Positions 10,208 through 19,310 are shown, numbered from the stretch's first letter. The stretch is DNA of 64,000 nucleotides from Salimicrobium halophilum (GCF_900100295.1 NZ_FNEV01000005.1:64501-128500); one strand, 5' to 3'. Notes: generated by a model not told the origin, from the letters alone. Numbers and translations: made by a program.

Positions 10208-11242
10208 TTGGTACACGTTGGTATTGTAGGAGCCACCGGTTATGGTGGAAGCGAATTATTCCGACTATTACACAATCATCCGCACGTGGGTGACGTTTCT
10301 TTATATTCCTCTTCCCAGGCAGGGGAGCCTTATTCATCTTTTATGCCTCAGGTATCCGGATGGTTTCAGGAGGAGCTGCGACCCATAGAGGAAGCACAGA
10401 TGAAGAAGGACCTGGATGTATTATTCCTTGCTACTCCGGCGGGTGTGTCCAAGGATCTTACCCCTTCTTTTCTCAATAGTGGAGTGAAAGTGATCGATTT
10501 ATCCGGAGATTTGCGTCTTAAAAAAACCGAAGATTATGAAAAATGGTACAAAAAAGAATCCGCTTCCGAAGAATTACTCACAGAAGCGGTATATGGATTG
10601 GTTGAAACGAATAGAAAGAATATCGAAGCATCTGAAATTGTGGCAAACCCCGGATGCTACCCCACAGCAGTACTCCTTGGTACGGCTCCATTGGCGCACC
10701 GGGAAGGGTGGAACGGGGATTCGTTGATCATTGATGCAAAATCAGGTATATCCGGAGCGGGTAAAACCCCATCGGATAAGACGATTTATGCGAATACAGA
10801 AGAGAATTTCAGAATCTACAAAGTGAATGAACACCAGCACATTCCGGAAATTGAACAGCAACTGGAATGGTGGGGAGGAGAAACATCTCCGATCACTTTC
10901 AGCCCTCATCTGGTGCCGATGACCCGAGGAATCATGGCTACGATGTATGTCCAGGGCGATGAAAATGTATCGGCGCAGGAATGGCTGAAGATTTATCGTG
11001 ACTTTTATGAAAACAGTCCTTTCGTCCGGATAAGGGAAGAATTTCCGTCGACGAAGGATGTGTATGCTTCTAATTTTTGTGATATCCACCTGACCGTAGA
11101 CGAACGGACCGGACGTCTGACGATTGTTTCTGTCATAGACAATCTGTTAAAAGGAGCTTCCGGGCAAGCGGTGCAAAATATGAATCTAATGCTAGGGTTT
11201 GAAGAAACGGAAGGGTTGAAACTCTTACCACTTTACCCGTAA
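10208..11242 (+). CDS. argC: N-acetyl-gamma-glutamyl-phosphate reductase
   Basis: Third step of arginine synthesis: NADPH reduction of N-acetylglutamyl phosphate to the semialdehyde. 344 residues; N-terminal Rossmann motif VGATGYGG and the active-site cysteine in VANPGCYPTA. It starts at a TTG codon, supported by GAGGAGG 8 nt upstream and by the family's usual N terminus (xxVGIVGATGYxG). First gene of argC-argJ-argB-argD, behind its own promoter and ARG box. Confidence 0.96.
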   Translation: MVHVGIVGATGYGGSELFRLLHNHPHVGDVSLYSSSQAGEPYSSFMPQVSGWFQEELRPIEEAQMKKDLDVLFLATPAGVSKDLTPSFLNSGVKVIDLSGDLRLKKTEDYEKWYKKESASEELLTEAVYGLVETNRKNIEASEIVANPGCYPTAVLLGTAPLAHREGWNGDSLIIDAKSGISGAGKTPSDKTIYANTEENFRIYKVNEHQHIPEIEQQLEWWGGETSPITFSPHLVPMTRGIMATMYVQGDENVSAQEWLKIYRDFYENSPFVRIREEFPSTKDVYASNFCDIHLTVDERTGRLTIVSVIDNLLKGASGQAVQNMNLMLGFEETEGLKLLPLYP

Positions 11243-11266
11243 CAGTGAGCAGAAAGGAGTCAACAG

Positions 11267-12484
11267 TTGATCGATACGCTAGAAAAGTTGGAAAAGGTGA
11301 AAGAAGGTACCATTGTCACTCCGAAAGGGTTCAAAGCCGGAGGGGTTCACGTAGGGCTCAGAAAGACGAGAAAAGATGTAGGTGTCATTATGAGTGATGT
11401 TCCGGCTGTGAGTGCTGCTGTGTATACGCAGAGTCATTTTCAGGCGGCTCCTTTAAAGGTGACGCAGGATAGTCTGGCGGATGGGATGATCCAGGCAGTG
11501 ATTGTGAATAGTGCTGTAGCGAATGCATGTACAGGAGAGCAGGGGATGAAAAACGCTTTTCAGATGAGACAGTGGCTGGCAGAGTACCACGGAATCCCTG
11601 AAACTGCTGTAGCTGTATCATCGACCGGGGTTATCGGAGATCAGTTGCCGATGGACCTCGTGAAGAAGGGGTGTTTCGGAGTGACTCCGACAGATGATGG
11701 GGGCGAAGATTTCGCTTCTGCTATTTTGACGACGGATAAAGAAACGAAATCATCCTGCTACCGGATGAAAATAGGAGAGAAAGTGGTTACTGTTGCAGGA
11801 GCCTCCAAAGGATCCGGGATGATCCACCCTAATATGGCAACGATGCTAGGGTTTATTACGACGGACGCAAACATAGACCCGGATGCCTGGAACCGCCTGT
11901 TGAAATCTACGGTTGACCATTCTTTCAACCAGATTACTGTGGACGGGGAAACGTCGACGAACGACATGGTCCTGGCTATGGCTAACGGCATGGCGGAGAA
12001 CGAAATGTTGGATGAATCACATGAAGACTGGCACGTCTTCGCTTCTGCTTTTTCGGAAGTATGCTGTGAACTCGCCAAGAAAATCGCTGCGGACGGAGAA
12101 GGTGCTACGAAACTCGTAGAAGTCCAGGTCAATCAGGCACGTTCGGAGGAAGAAGCGAGAGAAGTGGCTAAGAAGATCGTCGGCTCCAGTCTGGTCAAAA
12201 CGGCCATTTACGGAGAAGATGGGAACTGGGGAAGGATCATCGGAGCGATGGGGCACAGTAAAGCGGAGTTCGAAGCTGATCAATGTATCGTTTCCGTCGG
12301 TCCTTATACCGTATTTGAAAAAGGCGGAGGCGTCGATTTCTCAGAAGAAGAGGTTTCTGATTACCTTTCTCAAAATGAAGTACGGATCACCGTGGATCTC
12401 CAGGCAGGTACGGCATCCGGAACAGCCTGGGGGTGCGATCTGACGTATGACTATGTCAAAATCAACGCCAGCTACCGGACATAA
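11267..12484 (+). CDS. argJ: Bifunctional ornithine acetyltransferase / N-acetylglutamate synthase
   Basis: ArgJ recycles the acetyl group from N-acetylornithine to glutamate and may also use acetyl-CoA. The 405-residue precursor self-cleaves before Thr192 in the motif KGSGMIHPNMATMLGF, giving alpha and beta chains. TTG start with AAAGGAG upstream, 24 bp after argC. The cyclic acetyl economy it provides explains why argA and argE are not in the cluster. Whether it is mono- or bifunctional cannot be told from sequence. Confidence 0.95.
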   Translation: MIDTLEKLEKVKEGTIVTPKGFKAGGVHVGLRKTRKDVGVIMSDVPAVSAAVYTQSHFQAAPLKVTQDSLADGMIQAVIVNSAVANACTGEQGMKNAFQMRQWLAEYHGIPETAVAVSSTGVIGDQLPMDLVKKGCFGVTPTDDGGEDFASAILTTDKETKSSCYRMKIGEKVVTVAGASKGSGMIHPNMATMLGFITTDANIDPDAWNRLLKSTVDHSFNQITVDGETSTNDMVLAMANGMAENEMLDESHEDWHVFASAFSEVCCELAKKIAADGEGATKLVEVQVNQARSEEEAREVAKKIVGSSLVKTAIYGEDGNWGRIIGAMGHSKAEFEADQCIVSVGPYTVFEKGGGVDFSEEEVSDYLSQNEVRITVDLQAGTASGTAWGCDLTYDYVKINASYRT

Positions 12485-13253
12485 ACCACTGCTCGTTCTG
12501 AAAATAGGCGGCAGTATGCTTGATGAACTGGAAAAAGAGTTCCTGCAGAGCGTAAAGGAATTGAAGGAGCACTACGACTTTATCGTGGTTCACGGAGCAG
12601 GTCCTGATATTTCTTCGAAGTTGAAAGCGTTAAACGTGAACGCCCCTTTTATACAGGGACTTCGTAAGACGACAAAGCCGGCTATGGAAGTGGTGGAGAC
12701 CGTACTCAGTGGTACGAAGAACAGGGAGCTCACGGGTAAGTTCATTGAGGAAGGAGTTCATGCTGTCGGGCTGAAAGGGTGCGACGGCATGATCCGTGCC
12801 GATTACCTTGATTATGACGCTTACGGGTATGTAGGAACGTCCCCTGAGGTGGAAACAGAGCTCCTGTCCCACCTTCTGAGTGGAGGCTTCTTACCTGTCG
12901 TGGCTCCACTTGGACGCACGGAGAGTGGAGATATCGTAAATATCAATGCAGACACGGCTGCTGCCGGAATCGCGCGAGCGCTTGATGCAGAAAAGCTGAT
13001 TTTCGTTACAGATGTTCCGGGCGTGATGAAGAATAAGGAAGTATTGACTAAGCTTACTTCCCGGGATATCAATCAGCTCATCGAAGAGAAGACGATCGAT
13101 GGAGGCATGATTCCCAAAGTGAGAGGAGCGGAAGAAGCTCTTTCCGAAACGCTGGAGGAAGTGATGATCACCAGCGGCAAACAGCCGATTATACAGAACA
13201 ACGCGTGGCAGGGAACCATTATTCATAAAGAGAGAAAGGAGACGATGACATGA
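12447..13253 (+). CDS. argB: Acetylglutamate kinase
   Basis: Phosphorylates N-acetylglutamate, the second arginine step. 268 residues with the amino-acid-kinase glycine motif LKIGGSMLDE near the N terminus, and substrate/ATP segments VVHGAGPDIS, NINADTAAAGIA and DGGMIPKV. The start used (12447) overlaps the end of argJ by 38 bp; a GGGGGTG tract about 12 nt upstream may be its ribosome site, and an ATG at 12453 is an alternative. The N terminus is about ten residues longer than in many homologues, so the exact start is unsure. Confidence 0.93.
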   Translation: MTMSKSTPATGHKPLLVLKIGGSMLDELEKEFLQSVKELKEHYDFIVVHGAGPDISSKLKALNVNAPFIQGLRKTTKPAMEVVETVLSGTKNRELTGKFIEEGVHAVGLKGCDGMIRADYLDYDAYGYVGTSPEVETELLSHLLSGGFLPVVAPLGRTESGDIVNINADTAAAGIARALDAEKLIFVTDVPGVMKNKEVLTKLTSRDINQLIEEKTIDGGMIPKVRGAEEALSETLEEVMITSGKQPIIQNNAWQGTIIHKERKETMT

Positions 13254-14398
13254 GTCTATTTCCTACCTACCCTCGTCTCCCTATTACGATTACGGATGGA
13301 GAAGGAACGATAGTCCGGGATGAGAATAACGATGAGTATTTGGATTTCATGGCGGGGATCGGTGTGAACAATCTTGGACACCGGCCGATCATGGTACAAC
13401 GGGCGATTGAGGAGCAGATGAACCGGGTATGGCATGTCTCCAACTTGTTTCCGATACCGGCTCAGGAAGAAGCTGCTAATCTTCTTACAGAGCACTCGTC
13501 CATGGATGCTGTGTTCTTCTGTAACAGTGGGGCGGAGGCGAATGAAGCTGCCATCAAACTGGCACGTAAGCATACGTGGAAAGACAAAATCGTTACGTTC
13601 CATCAGTCCTTTCACGGACGCACGTTTGCTACGATGGCAGCTACCGGCCAGGAAAAAGTGCGGACCGGGTTTGGTCAGATGCTCGAACCATTCGAATACG
13701 CTGTATGGAACGACAAGGCCAGTGTAGAAGCTGCCATCGATGAAAATACAGCAGCGTGCCTACTGGAGGTTGTCCAGGGAGAAGGTGGAGTCCGTCCTGG
13801 AGATCAACAATTCCTCGAGTACGTGCAGGCTGTATGTAACGAAAAAGGTGTACTCCTTATCGTCGATGAAATTCAAACGGGCATAGGCCGTACCGGAGAG
13901 TTGTTCGCTTATCAGACAGTCGGACTCGATCCTGACATTATAACGGCAGCGAAAGGGCTCGGCAGCGGTTTCCCGATAGGTGCGATGCTTGGAAAAGAAT
14001 ATTTGAAGGATGACTTCGGACCTGGGGCACACGGGTCCACATTCGGAGGGAATCCACTGAGCGCGACAGCGGCAAAAGCGACGCTTGAAGAAATACTGCG
14101 TGAAGATTTTCTGGAGGAAGTAAGAGCGAAAGGCACGTATATCAAACAGAAGCTAGAGAAAATCGTTTCTGATCTCCCCGCGGTCAAAGAAGTCCGCGGT
14201 CTCGGATTGATGATAGGCATCGAATGGGACCACGAAGCGAAACCTTTGATCGAAGCGGCCAGAGAGAAAGGACTGCTGGTGCTGCCGGCGGGACCTAACG
14301 TTATCCGTCTCCTGCCTCCGCTGACGGTAACCACCGAACAGTTGGATGCAGCATTGGCTATACTTGATGAAATATTTCATGACAAGAAATCCACATGA
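13250..14398 (+). CDS. argD: Acetylornithine aminotransferase
   Basis: PLP-dependent class III aminotransferase (382 residues) converting N-acetylglutamate semialdehyde to N-acetylornithine. The Schiff-base lysine is K235 in TAAKGLGSGFPIGAM; IVDEIQTGIGRTG supplies the PLP aspartate. Its ATG overlaps the argB stop in an ATGA, so the two are coupled. Last gene of the operon: a strong terminator follows. carAB and argF, which follow in B. subtilis, are not here. Confidence 0.95.
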   Translation: MSLFPTYPRLPITITDGEGTIVRDENNDEYLDFMAGIGVNNLGHRPIMVQRAIEEQMNRVWHVSNLFPIPAQEEAANLLTEHSSMDAVFFCNSGAEANEAAIKLARKHTWKDKIVTFHQSFHGRTFATMAATGQEKVRTGFGQMLEPFEYAVWNDKASVEAAIDENTAACLLEVVQGEGGVRPGDQQFLEYVQAVCNEKGVLLIVDEIQTGIGRTGELFAYQTVGLDPDIITAAKGLGSGFPIGAMLGKEYLKDDFGPGAHGSTFGGNPLSATAAKATLEEILREDFLEEVRAKGTYIKQKLEKIVSDLPAVKEVRGLGLMIGIEWDHEAKPLIEAAREKGLLVLPAGPNVIRLLPPLTVTTEQLDAALAILDEIFHDKKST

Positions 14399-14399
14399 A

Positions 14400-14433
14400 A
14401 AAACAGCGCTCCTCAATGGGGCGCTGTTTTTTT
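14400..14433. terminator. Bidirectional terminator between argD and the aldehyde dehydrogenase
   Basis: CAGCGCTCC (14404-14412) pairs with GGGGCGCTG (14418-14426), flanked by A and T runs on either side, so it serves both convergent genes. Confidence 0.92.
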
Positions 14434-14440
14434 GAGTCCA

Positions 14441-15919
14441 TTATTCCGGAATGAACGGTAGATCTTTTTCGTTCGGGTTGTTGATGACGTGAGTGTTGAC
14501 GTAGGAAGTCAATCCTTCTTCTCCGTATTCACGACCGAGACCGGATTGCTTCACACCACCGAAGGCATAACGTACGTCCAGTCCCTGGATAGCTGCTGTG
14601 TTGATCATCGTCGTTCCTGCTTCAATCCGACGTGCGACTTGTAAAGCTTCTTCTTCCTCGCCCCATACCGAACTAGTGAGGCCGAAAATACTGTCGTTGC
14701 AAAGGTCCACACCTTCATCCACATCTTCATAAGCGACGATAGGGATGGTAGGGCCAAACTGTTCTTCGCCGACGATTCGGGAGTCGTGGTTCACCCCCGT
14801 CACGAGGGTCGGCTGCATATAGTATCCCTGATCGAAGAGTTCTTCGTCCATGATTTTTCCTAACTTGGTTACCTCCGCACCATTTGCTTTGGCATCGTCG
14901 ACCAGTTCCTGAACGAATTCCACCTGTTCTTTATTGTTGACCGGCCCAAGCGTTACGTTCTCATCCGATGGATCTCCTACACGTATCCACTTATCAGCAG
15001 CCTCTTTATACTTTTCCACGAATTCGTCATGCATCGACTGTGGCACATAAATGCGTTTGGCAATCATGCATATTTCTCCCGCTGTTACAAAATTGGAGAT
15101 GACAAGGCGACGCATCGCTTTCTCATCATTAGGATCAAAGCTCGGAAGAATGAGAGCAGGGTCGTTCCCTCCGAGTTCGAGGGTAAGCTCTTTGATAGTA
15201 TCAGCAGCGGATTCCATGATTTTTCGTCCTGTAGCTGTCCCCCCGGTAAAGGCTATCTTGCTCACTTTTTCATTCGAAGTGAGTTCAACACCAATGTCCG
15301 CTTCTCCGTTAAGGGAATTGAGGACTCCGGCAGGGAATTCACTTGCAATGATTTCGAGCACTTTTTGGACTGCAAGTGGTGCCAAAGGACTTGGCTTCAC
15401 TATTATAGTGTTCCCTGCTAATAGGGCGGGAGCGACTTTGATGGTAGAGAGAGCAATCGGATAGTTCCACGGAGAAATAGCGGAAACGACTCCTATCGGA
15501 TCTTTGGCAATTATGGTTTGTCCGTCTTCTGTGTTTTTCACTTCATCTTTCAAAAGGTCTTCCGCCATACTGCAGGCGTGCTCCATCCACATGATCGAGA
15601 TTTCCATTTCGCCGTTCGCATCATAAACGGGTTTCCCGTGTTCCCTCGAGAGCAGTCCGGTGATTTCCTCTTGAGATTCACGCAGTTTGGAAATGGCACG
15701 CTTCATGCGTTCTACCCGGTCTGAGATCTCCGTATGTCTCCATTTCTGAAAAGCCTGATCGGCAACGTCAACAGCGTGACGGGTGTCATCTATCGTATTG
15801 AGCGGGGCATACCCCACAATCTCTTCAGGGTTTGCAGGGTTCTCCCTGGTGATGGAGTCTTCTGTTTCCAAATGTTTTCCATCTACAAATGCATGCATCG
15901 TTACAGGTTGGTGCGTCAT
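14441..15919 (-). CDS. NAD(P)-dependent aldehyde dehydrogenase
   Basis: A 492-residue member of the ALDH superfamily. Catalytic residues are visible: N152 (PWNYP), E248 (TLELGG) and the nucleophile C284 in GEICMIAKR, where the usual GQxC is GEIC. A GAGGG site lies before the ATG. Oxidises an aldehyde to its acid in the cytoplasm; the substrate (for example succinate semialdehyde or an aromatic aldehyde) is not assignable. Betaine aldehyde is a thought in a halophile, but gbsB is not adjacent. Stands alone, convergent with argD. Confidence 0.88.
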   Translation of the reverse strand: MTHQPVTMHAFVDGKHLETEDSITRENPANPEEIVGYAPLNTIDDTRHAVDVADQAFQKWRHTEISDRVERMKRAISKLRESQEEITGLLSREHGKPVYDANGEMEISIMWMEHACSMAEDLLKDEVKNTEDGQTIIAKDPIGVVSAISPWNYPIALSTIKVAPALLAGNTIIVKPSPLAPLAVQKVLEIIASEFPAGVLNSLNGEADIGVELTSNEKVSKIAFTGGTATGRKIMESAADTIKELTLELGGNDPALILPSFDPNDEKAMRRLVISNFVTAGEICMIAKRIYVPQSMHDEFVEKYKEAADKWIRVGDPSDENVTLGPVNNKEQVEFVQELVDDAKANGAEVTKLGKIMDEELFDQGYYMQPTLVTGVNHDSRIVGEEQFGPTIPIVAYEDVDEGVDLCNDSIFGLTSSVWGEEEEALQVARRIEAGTTMINTAAIQGLDVRYAFGGVKQSGLGREYGEEGLTSYVNTHVINNPNEKDLPFIPE

Positions 15920-16050
15920 TTTAAATTTCCCTCACTTTCGAAATATTGTAGTTAGAGGTTTTCCCAAAGGAAGGAATATGCAAACATTTGTATCCTTGTT
16001 GAAGGGTGCGCTTCGCCTTTATACGATAGTTTTTCATTGGGGAAATAAGA

Positions 16051-16084
16051 AAAACGCCGCAAAAAATTCTTTTGCGACGTTTTT
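16051..16084. terminator. Terminator-like hairpin with a GCAAAA/TTTTGC stem
   Basis: AAAACGCCGCAAAA (16051-16064) pairs with TTTTGCGACGTTTT (16070-16083) with one mismatch and a 5-nt loop; T runs on both strands. On the minus strand it could end msmX readthrough after two repeats; on the plus strand no gene precedes it. Confidence 0.65.
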
Positions 16085-16090
16085 CCATAA

Positions 16091-16180
16091 CATAAGCAGC
16101 CACCCCTGTTTAGAGAAAGGACACTCGAAACCAGGGCCGTCTGCTTATCTTTGAGCTTCTAAACGTTTCACCGCTTTTCT
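16091..16180 (+). repeat. Family A hairpin repeat, copy A2 (left arm missing)
   Basis: ATAAGCAG...CTGCTTAT core and the right end GAGCTTCTAAACG...CCGCTTTTC match copy A11 (50861-50960), but the left outer arm is absent; the copy begins directly beside the hairpin at 16051-16084. Confidence 0.75.
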
Positions 16181-16194
16181 TATTGTCTAGTTAC

Positions 16195-16296
16195 GACACC
16201 TAGCCCTTAGCGACATAAGCGAAAACCACCCATAAAGAAGTAGGGCGCTTCTTTAGGCTGATTTTCGCTTATGCGATAAGGGCTGAGCGAGGTGTC
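16195..16296 (+). repeat. Family A hairpin repeat, copy A3
   Basis: A 102-nt near-perfect hairpin: GACACCT/AGGTGTC, GCCCTTA/TAAGGGC, CATAAGCGAAAA/TTTTCGCTTATG, TAAAGAAG/CTTCTTTA, with loop TAGGGCG. It ends 10 bp from the msmX stop codon. Copy A13 has the same plan with a C:G to T:A swap in the third stem. Confidence 0.9.
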
Positions 16297-16306
16297 TTCA
16301 CTTTCC

Positions 16307-17404
16307 TTACCTAATCCGTAGTTCGCTGTCTTTGTCGAAGAAGTGGGCTTTGTTCATGTCGAGGCCGAGTTCAATCGTTTGTCCGCCGTGGACCTCAGAG
16401 CGAGCATCGACACGGGCAACGAATTCCTGCTCTCCGACTTTCGAGTATAGGTAGGATTCCGCACCCATGAGCTCTGCCACTTCGATGTACGCTTCGATTT
16501 TCTTATCAGCGTTCGCATCGAGGAAAAGCTGCTCATCGTTCATGTCTTCAGGGCGGATGCCGAGAACGATTTCTTTTCCGACGTATCCATGTTCACGAAG
16601 GGTTTTCATTTTCCCTTCCGGTATTGCGACTTTAATACCGTCGATCTCCATACTCCCTTCTGAAAGTTCTCCGGAAAGGAAGTTCATGGCAGGGGAGCCG
16701 ATGAACCCGCCGACGAACATGTTCTCAGGTTTGTCGTATACTTCTTTCGGTGCACCGACCTGTTGGACGATTCCATCTTTCATGACGACAAGGCGGGTTG
16801 CCATCGTCATCGCTTCTGTCTGGTCGTGAGTTACGTAGATCGTTGTCGTCTGAAGACGCTGGTGAAGTTTTTGGATTTCTGCACGCATTTGTACACGAAG
16901 TTTCGCATCAAGGTTTGATAGCGGCTCATCCATAAGGAATACTTTTGCGTCACGTACAATCGCACGACCGAGAGCTACACGTTGACGCTGACCACCGGAT
17001 AGGGCTTTCGGTTTACGGTCGAGCAGTGCTTCAAGACCAAGGATATCTGCGGCACGTTTGACGCGCTCATCGATTTCTTTCTTATCCATTTTACGAAGTT
17101 TCAGTCCGAATGCCATATTGTCGTAGACATTCATGTGCGGGTAAAGGGCGTAGTTCTGGAATACCATCGCAATGTCGCGATCTTTCGGTGCCACATCGTT
17201 CATGCGGTCCTCATCGATCATGAAATCGCCATCTGTGATATCTTCAAGACCGGCGATCATACGAAGTGTCGTGGATTTTCCGCAACCGGAAGGTCCTACG
17301 AATACGACGAATTCCTTGTCATCGATATGTAAGTTGAAGTCTTGTACCGCGTGCACGTTTCCATCATATACTTTCTGGATATTATTCAGATTAATTTCAG
17401 CCAT
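16307..17404 (-). CDS. msmX: MsmX/UgpC-type sugar ABC transporter ATP-binding protein
   Basis: 365 residues: Walker A GPSGCGKST (37-45), signature LSGGQRQR, Walker B VFLMDEP, H-loop THDQTEAM, then the C-terminal TOBE/regulatory domain typical of carbohydrate (CUT1) ATPases. MsmX is the shared ATPase energising several oligosaccharide importers in Bacillus, which suits its orphan position with no permease or binding protein alongside. GGAGGG precedes the ATG. A cre-like site lies 26 bp upstream and a PucR-type regulator gene is next, in the same direction. Confidence 0.9.
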   Translation of the reverse strand: MAEINLNNIQKVYDGNVHAVQDFNLHIDDKEFVVFVGPSGCGKSTTLRMIAGLEDITDGDFMIDEDRMNDVAPKDRDIAMVFQNYALYPHMNVYDNMAFGLKLRKMDKKEIDERVKRAADILGLEALLDRKPKALSGGQRQRVALGRAIVRDAKVFLMDEPLSNLDAKLRVQMRAEIQKLHQRLQTTTIYVTHDQTEAMTMATRLVVMKDGIVQQVGAPKEVYDKPENMFVGGFIGSPAMNFLSGELSEGSMEIDGIKVAIPEGKMKTLREHGYVGKEIVLGIRPEDMNDEQLFLDANADKKIEAYIEVAELMGAESYLYSKVGEQEFVARVDARSEVHGGQTIELGLDMNKAHFFDKDSELRIR

Positions 17405-17429
17405 CGGGTGATCCCTCCATGTGTTTGTT

Positions 17430-17443
17430 TGAAATCGCTTTCT
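17430..17443 (-). promoter_or_regulatory. Candidate CcpA cre site upstream of msmX
   Basis: TGAAATCGCTTTCT fits the cre consensus TGWAANCGNTNWCA at 13 of 14 positions and lies between the presumed promoter and the msmX start. This would place the shared sugar ATPase under carbon catabolite control. Prediction. Confidence 0.65.
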
Positions 17444-17527
17444 CTGTATTTCATAGTCTATCGCAGATGGGGGGATATGAAAATGGACAAAGTGAACAAG
17501 AATATTCAGAAGGTTTTGTGCACGTTG

Positions 17528-18409
17528 TCAGGTACGCACGTGCAAGATGGATAAATAAACGAGGACTCCCGTCGGGAAGTGCTTGATGTCCATCCCCGTC
17601 ACTTCTGAAAATTTATCTATCCGGTACTGAAGACTATTTCTGTGCATGTAAAGTTCTTTTGCTGTAGCAGAAACGTTCGCTCCGTGTTCAAGAAATACTT
17701 TGACTGTATCGAGAAGTTCTGTATCTTCTCTGGCTTCCCCGAGTATGAAAGAGGAAAGCATGTCTCTTCTTTCTTCTCTGACACCATCCATATAAAGGTA
17801 GAAAGCGGAATCGAGAGGAGTTGCAAAAGTTCCCGGCACATAGCGTGTTGCGATTTCTGCCATTTTCTCCGCAAAAGAGAACTGTCCCTGTACGCTGTGG
17901 AAGTCATGGAAGAATTCACTTACATAAAAGCGGATTTTCATATAGAAATCGCTCATAAGTACGTCCATCACCTCTTCAAAAGAAATAGCCCCCTCTCCGC
18001 GACCCGATTGTTCTTCTATGAGAATTCCTTCTCTGCTGTTTCTCCATAATATGGGCACCTTGAAAGGGAAAAGTGCCTGGAAGGCTTCGTGTAGCGTATC
18101 CTGGTCTTCAGTCTGGTGCTCAGCGGTAAAAAAGATGAAACGGTATCGCTTCGGGGGTGGGGTTAAGGTCACTTCTTCCTGATGAAAAAGGAGACGTCTC
18201 CACTGCTCCTCACGAGTGGCTTCCCCGGGGTGTGCTTTTGGAAATAGTTCAAGGAGGAAGGTGTGCTCTCGTTCTGTTACTTCTTCACGGGAAAGGCCGA
18301 CCTTACCTTTATCTGTTTCGAACCAAAAAAAATTGTCATAATCCTTGCTCGAAATATCTTCGATTGGGGTATAAGAAGAGTAGAGTTTTTTTAACTGTGA
18401 TGCATTCAT
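17528..18409 (-). CDS. PucR/CdaR-type helix-turn-helix regulator
   Basis: The C-terminal ~60 residues (LLDTVKVFLEHGANVSATAKELYMHRNSLQYRI...) are the PucR/CdaR C-terminal HTH; the N-terminal 220 residues resemble no domain I can name. I chose the ATG at 18409 (AAAGGAT upstream; 293 residues): a longer reading frame would run into the divergent repressor gene and add a spurious hydrophobic segment. It lies upstream of msmX on the same strand with a 123-bp gap, so it may regulate sugar or related uptake, but the target is unknown. Confidence 0.8.
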   Translation of the reverse strand: MNASQLKKLYSSYTPIEDISSKDYDNFFWFETDKGKVGLSREEVTEREHTFLLELFPKAHPGEATREEQWRRLLFHQEEVTLTPPPKRYRFIFFTAEHQTEDQDTLHEAFQALFPFKVPILWRNSREGILIEEQSGRGEGAISFEEVMDVLMSDFYMKIRFYVSEFFHDFHSVQGQFSFAEKMAEIATRYVPGTFATPLDSAFYLYMDGVREERRDMLSSFILGEAREDTELLDTVKVFLEHGANVSATAKELYMHRNSLQYRIDKFSEVTGMDIKHFPTGVLVYLSILHVRT

Positions 18410-18496
18410 AAAATGATATCCTTTCTTTTGTATAATCCCGAGTGATGTAGTAGTATTAGAAGAAATTAGGTGAACAACAAGATGAGGGGGCTCCTT

Positions 18497-18778
18497 ATGG
18501 AAGATATAAATAAGAAAAGCGAATATGACCAGGACGTAAAAAACCGCCTGAAACGGGTCGAAGGTCAAGTCCGCGGCGTGCTTAAGATGATGGAGGAAGG
18601 GAAAGAGTGCAAAGACGTCGTCACTCAGCTATCCGCTGCGCGTTCTGCGATGGATCGTTCCCTAGCTTATATTGTAGCAAAGAATCTCGAAACATGTATC
18701 CGTGATGCAGAAGATCAGGGAGAGAATGCGGATGATGTCATCGGGGAAGCTATACAGATGCTCGTGAAGAGTCGTTGA
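18497..18778 (+). CDS. CsoR-family repressor of the CstR (persulfide-sensing) type
   Basis: The 93-residue all-helical protein shows the CsoR/DUF156 pattern (KNRLKRVEGQVRG, then KECKDVVTQLSAARSA). Of the three copper ligands of CsoR (Cys-His-Cys), it keeps C38 and C67 but has N63 where the His belongs, with identical spacing (25 and 4 residues). That Cys-Asn-Cys pattern is the one I recall for CstR, which senses persulfides through its two cysteines, not for copper sensors. The ATG at 18497 follows GAGGGGG. No rhodanese, sulfurtransferase or copper gene is adjacent; targets must lie elsewhere. Confidence 0.82.
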   Translation: MEDINKKSEYDQDVKNRLKRVEGQVRGVLKMMEEGKECKDVVTQLSAARSAMDRSLAYIVAKNLETCIRDAEDQGENADDVIGEAIQMLVKSR

Positions 18779-18809
18779 TACGTACCGTACTTACGGTACG
18801 TATTTTTTT
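18778..18809 (+). terminator. Terminator of the CstR-like gene
   Basis: ATACGTACCGTA (18778-18789) pairs with TACGGTACGTAT (18792-18803), followed by T7; the stem begins at the stop codon. Confidence 0.92.
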
Positions 18810-18911
18810 GTGGCAAAACGGACACTTGGACGTACCCGTAGTCACTTTCGGATTTTTGATGTTCTATCTCTCCCGCTTGCTATGTAGGATAGTAGAAAGG
18901 GGGAGATCCGT

Positions 18912-19310
18912 GTGGAAGAATGGACCGGACAACTCAAGGAAATAATCCATGGAAAATGGTCGGATTATTTATTATCGGAGAGGCTGGTAGAGATAAGGGA
19001 TGAGTCGTGGGAGCAGGAGTGCATCCGGCAGATCATGAATGATGAGAAGCATCATTACGAAGCTTTTCAAAGGCTTCACCATCAGATTACCGGCGATTAC
19101 TTTCGGTTCGAACCTGACTTTTCAAGAATTCAGGATTACAGAGGGGGACTGCACGAGGCTCAGCAAAAGGAGATAGAGAACTACCGGTGGTACAGACATA
19201 TGCTGCTTACAGCTCCATCCTCGGAAGTATCGACGCCATTTTATATCGCAATGACAGATGATATCGGGCACGCTATCCTTTTTGGTACGCTGATTGCAGC
19301 AGCGAACTGA
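18912..19310 (+). CDS. Ferritin-like four-helix protein, uncharacterised
   Basis: 132 residues beginning at GTG after AAAGGGGGAG. Helical, with metal-ligand-like spacing: DEKHHYEAF in the second helix, EAQQKEIENYRWYRH in the third and DDIGHAILFG in the fourth, resembling the rubrerythrin/ferritin-like fold of small Bacillus proteins. No cysteine rubredoxin part. It lies alone before yheB. Function, including whether it binds iron or manganese, is not known. Confidence 0.65.
   Translation: MEEWTGQLKEIIHGKWSDYLLSERLVEIRDESWEQECIRQIMNDEKHHYEAFQRLHHQITGDYFRFEPDFSRIQDYRGGLHEAQQKEIENYRWYRHMLLTAPSSEVSTPFYIAMTDDIGHAILFGTLIAAAN

Noticed and set aside
17528-18568. Longer PucR-type protein with an N-terminal membrane helix
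   Set aside because: The extension overlaps the divergent CstR-like gene and its ribosome site; ATG 18409 has its own site.
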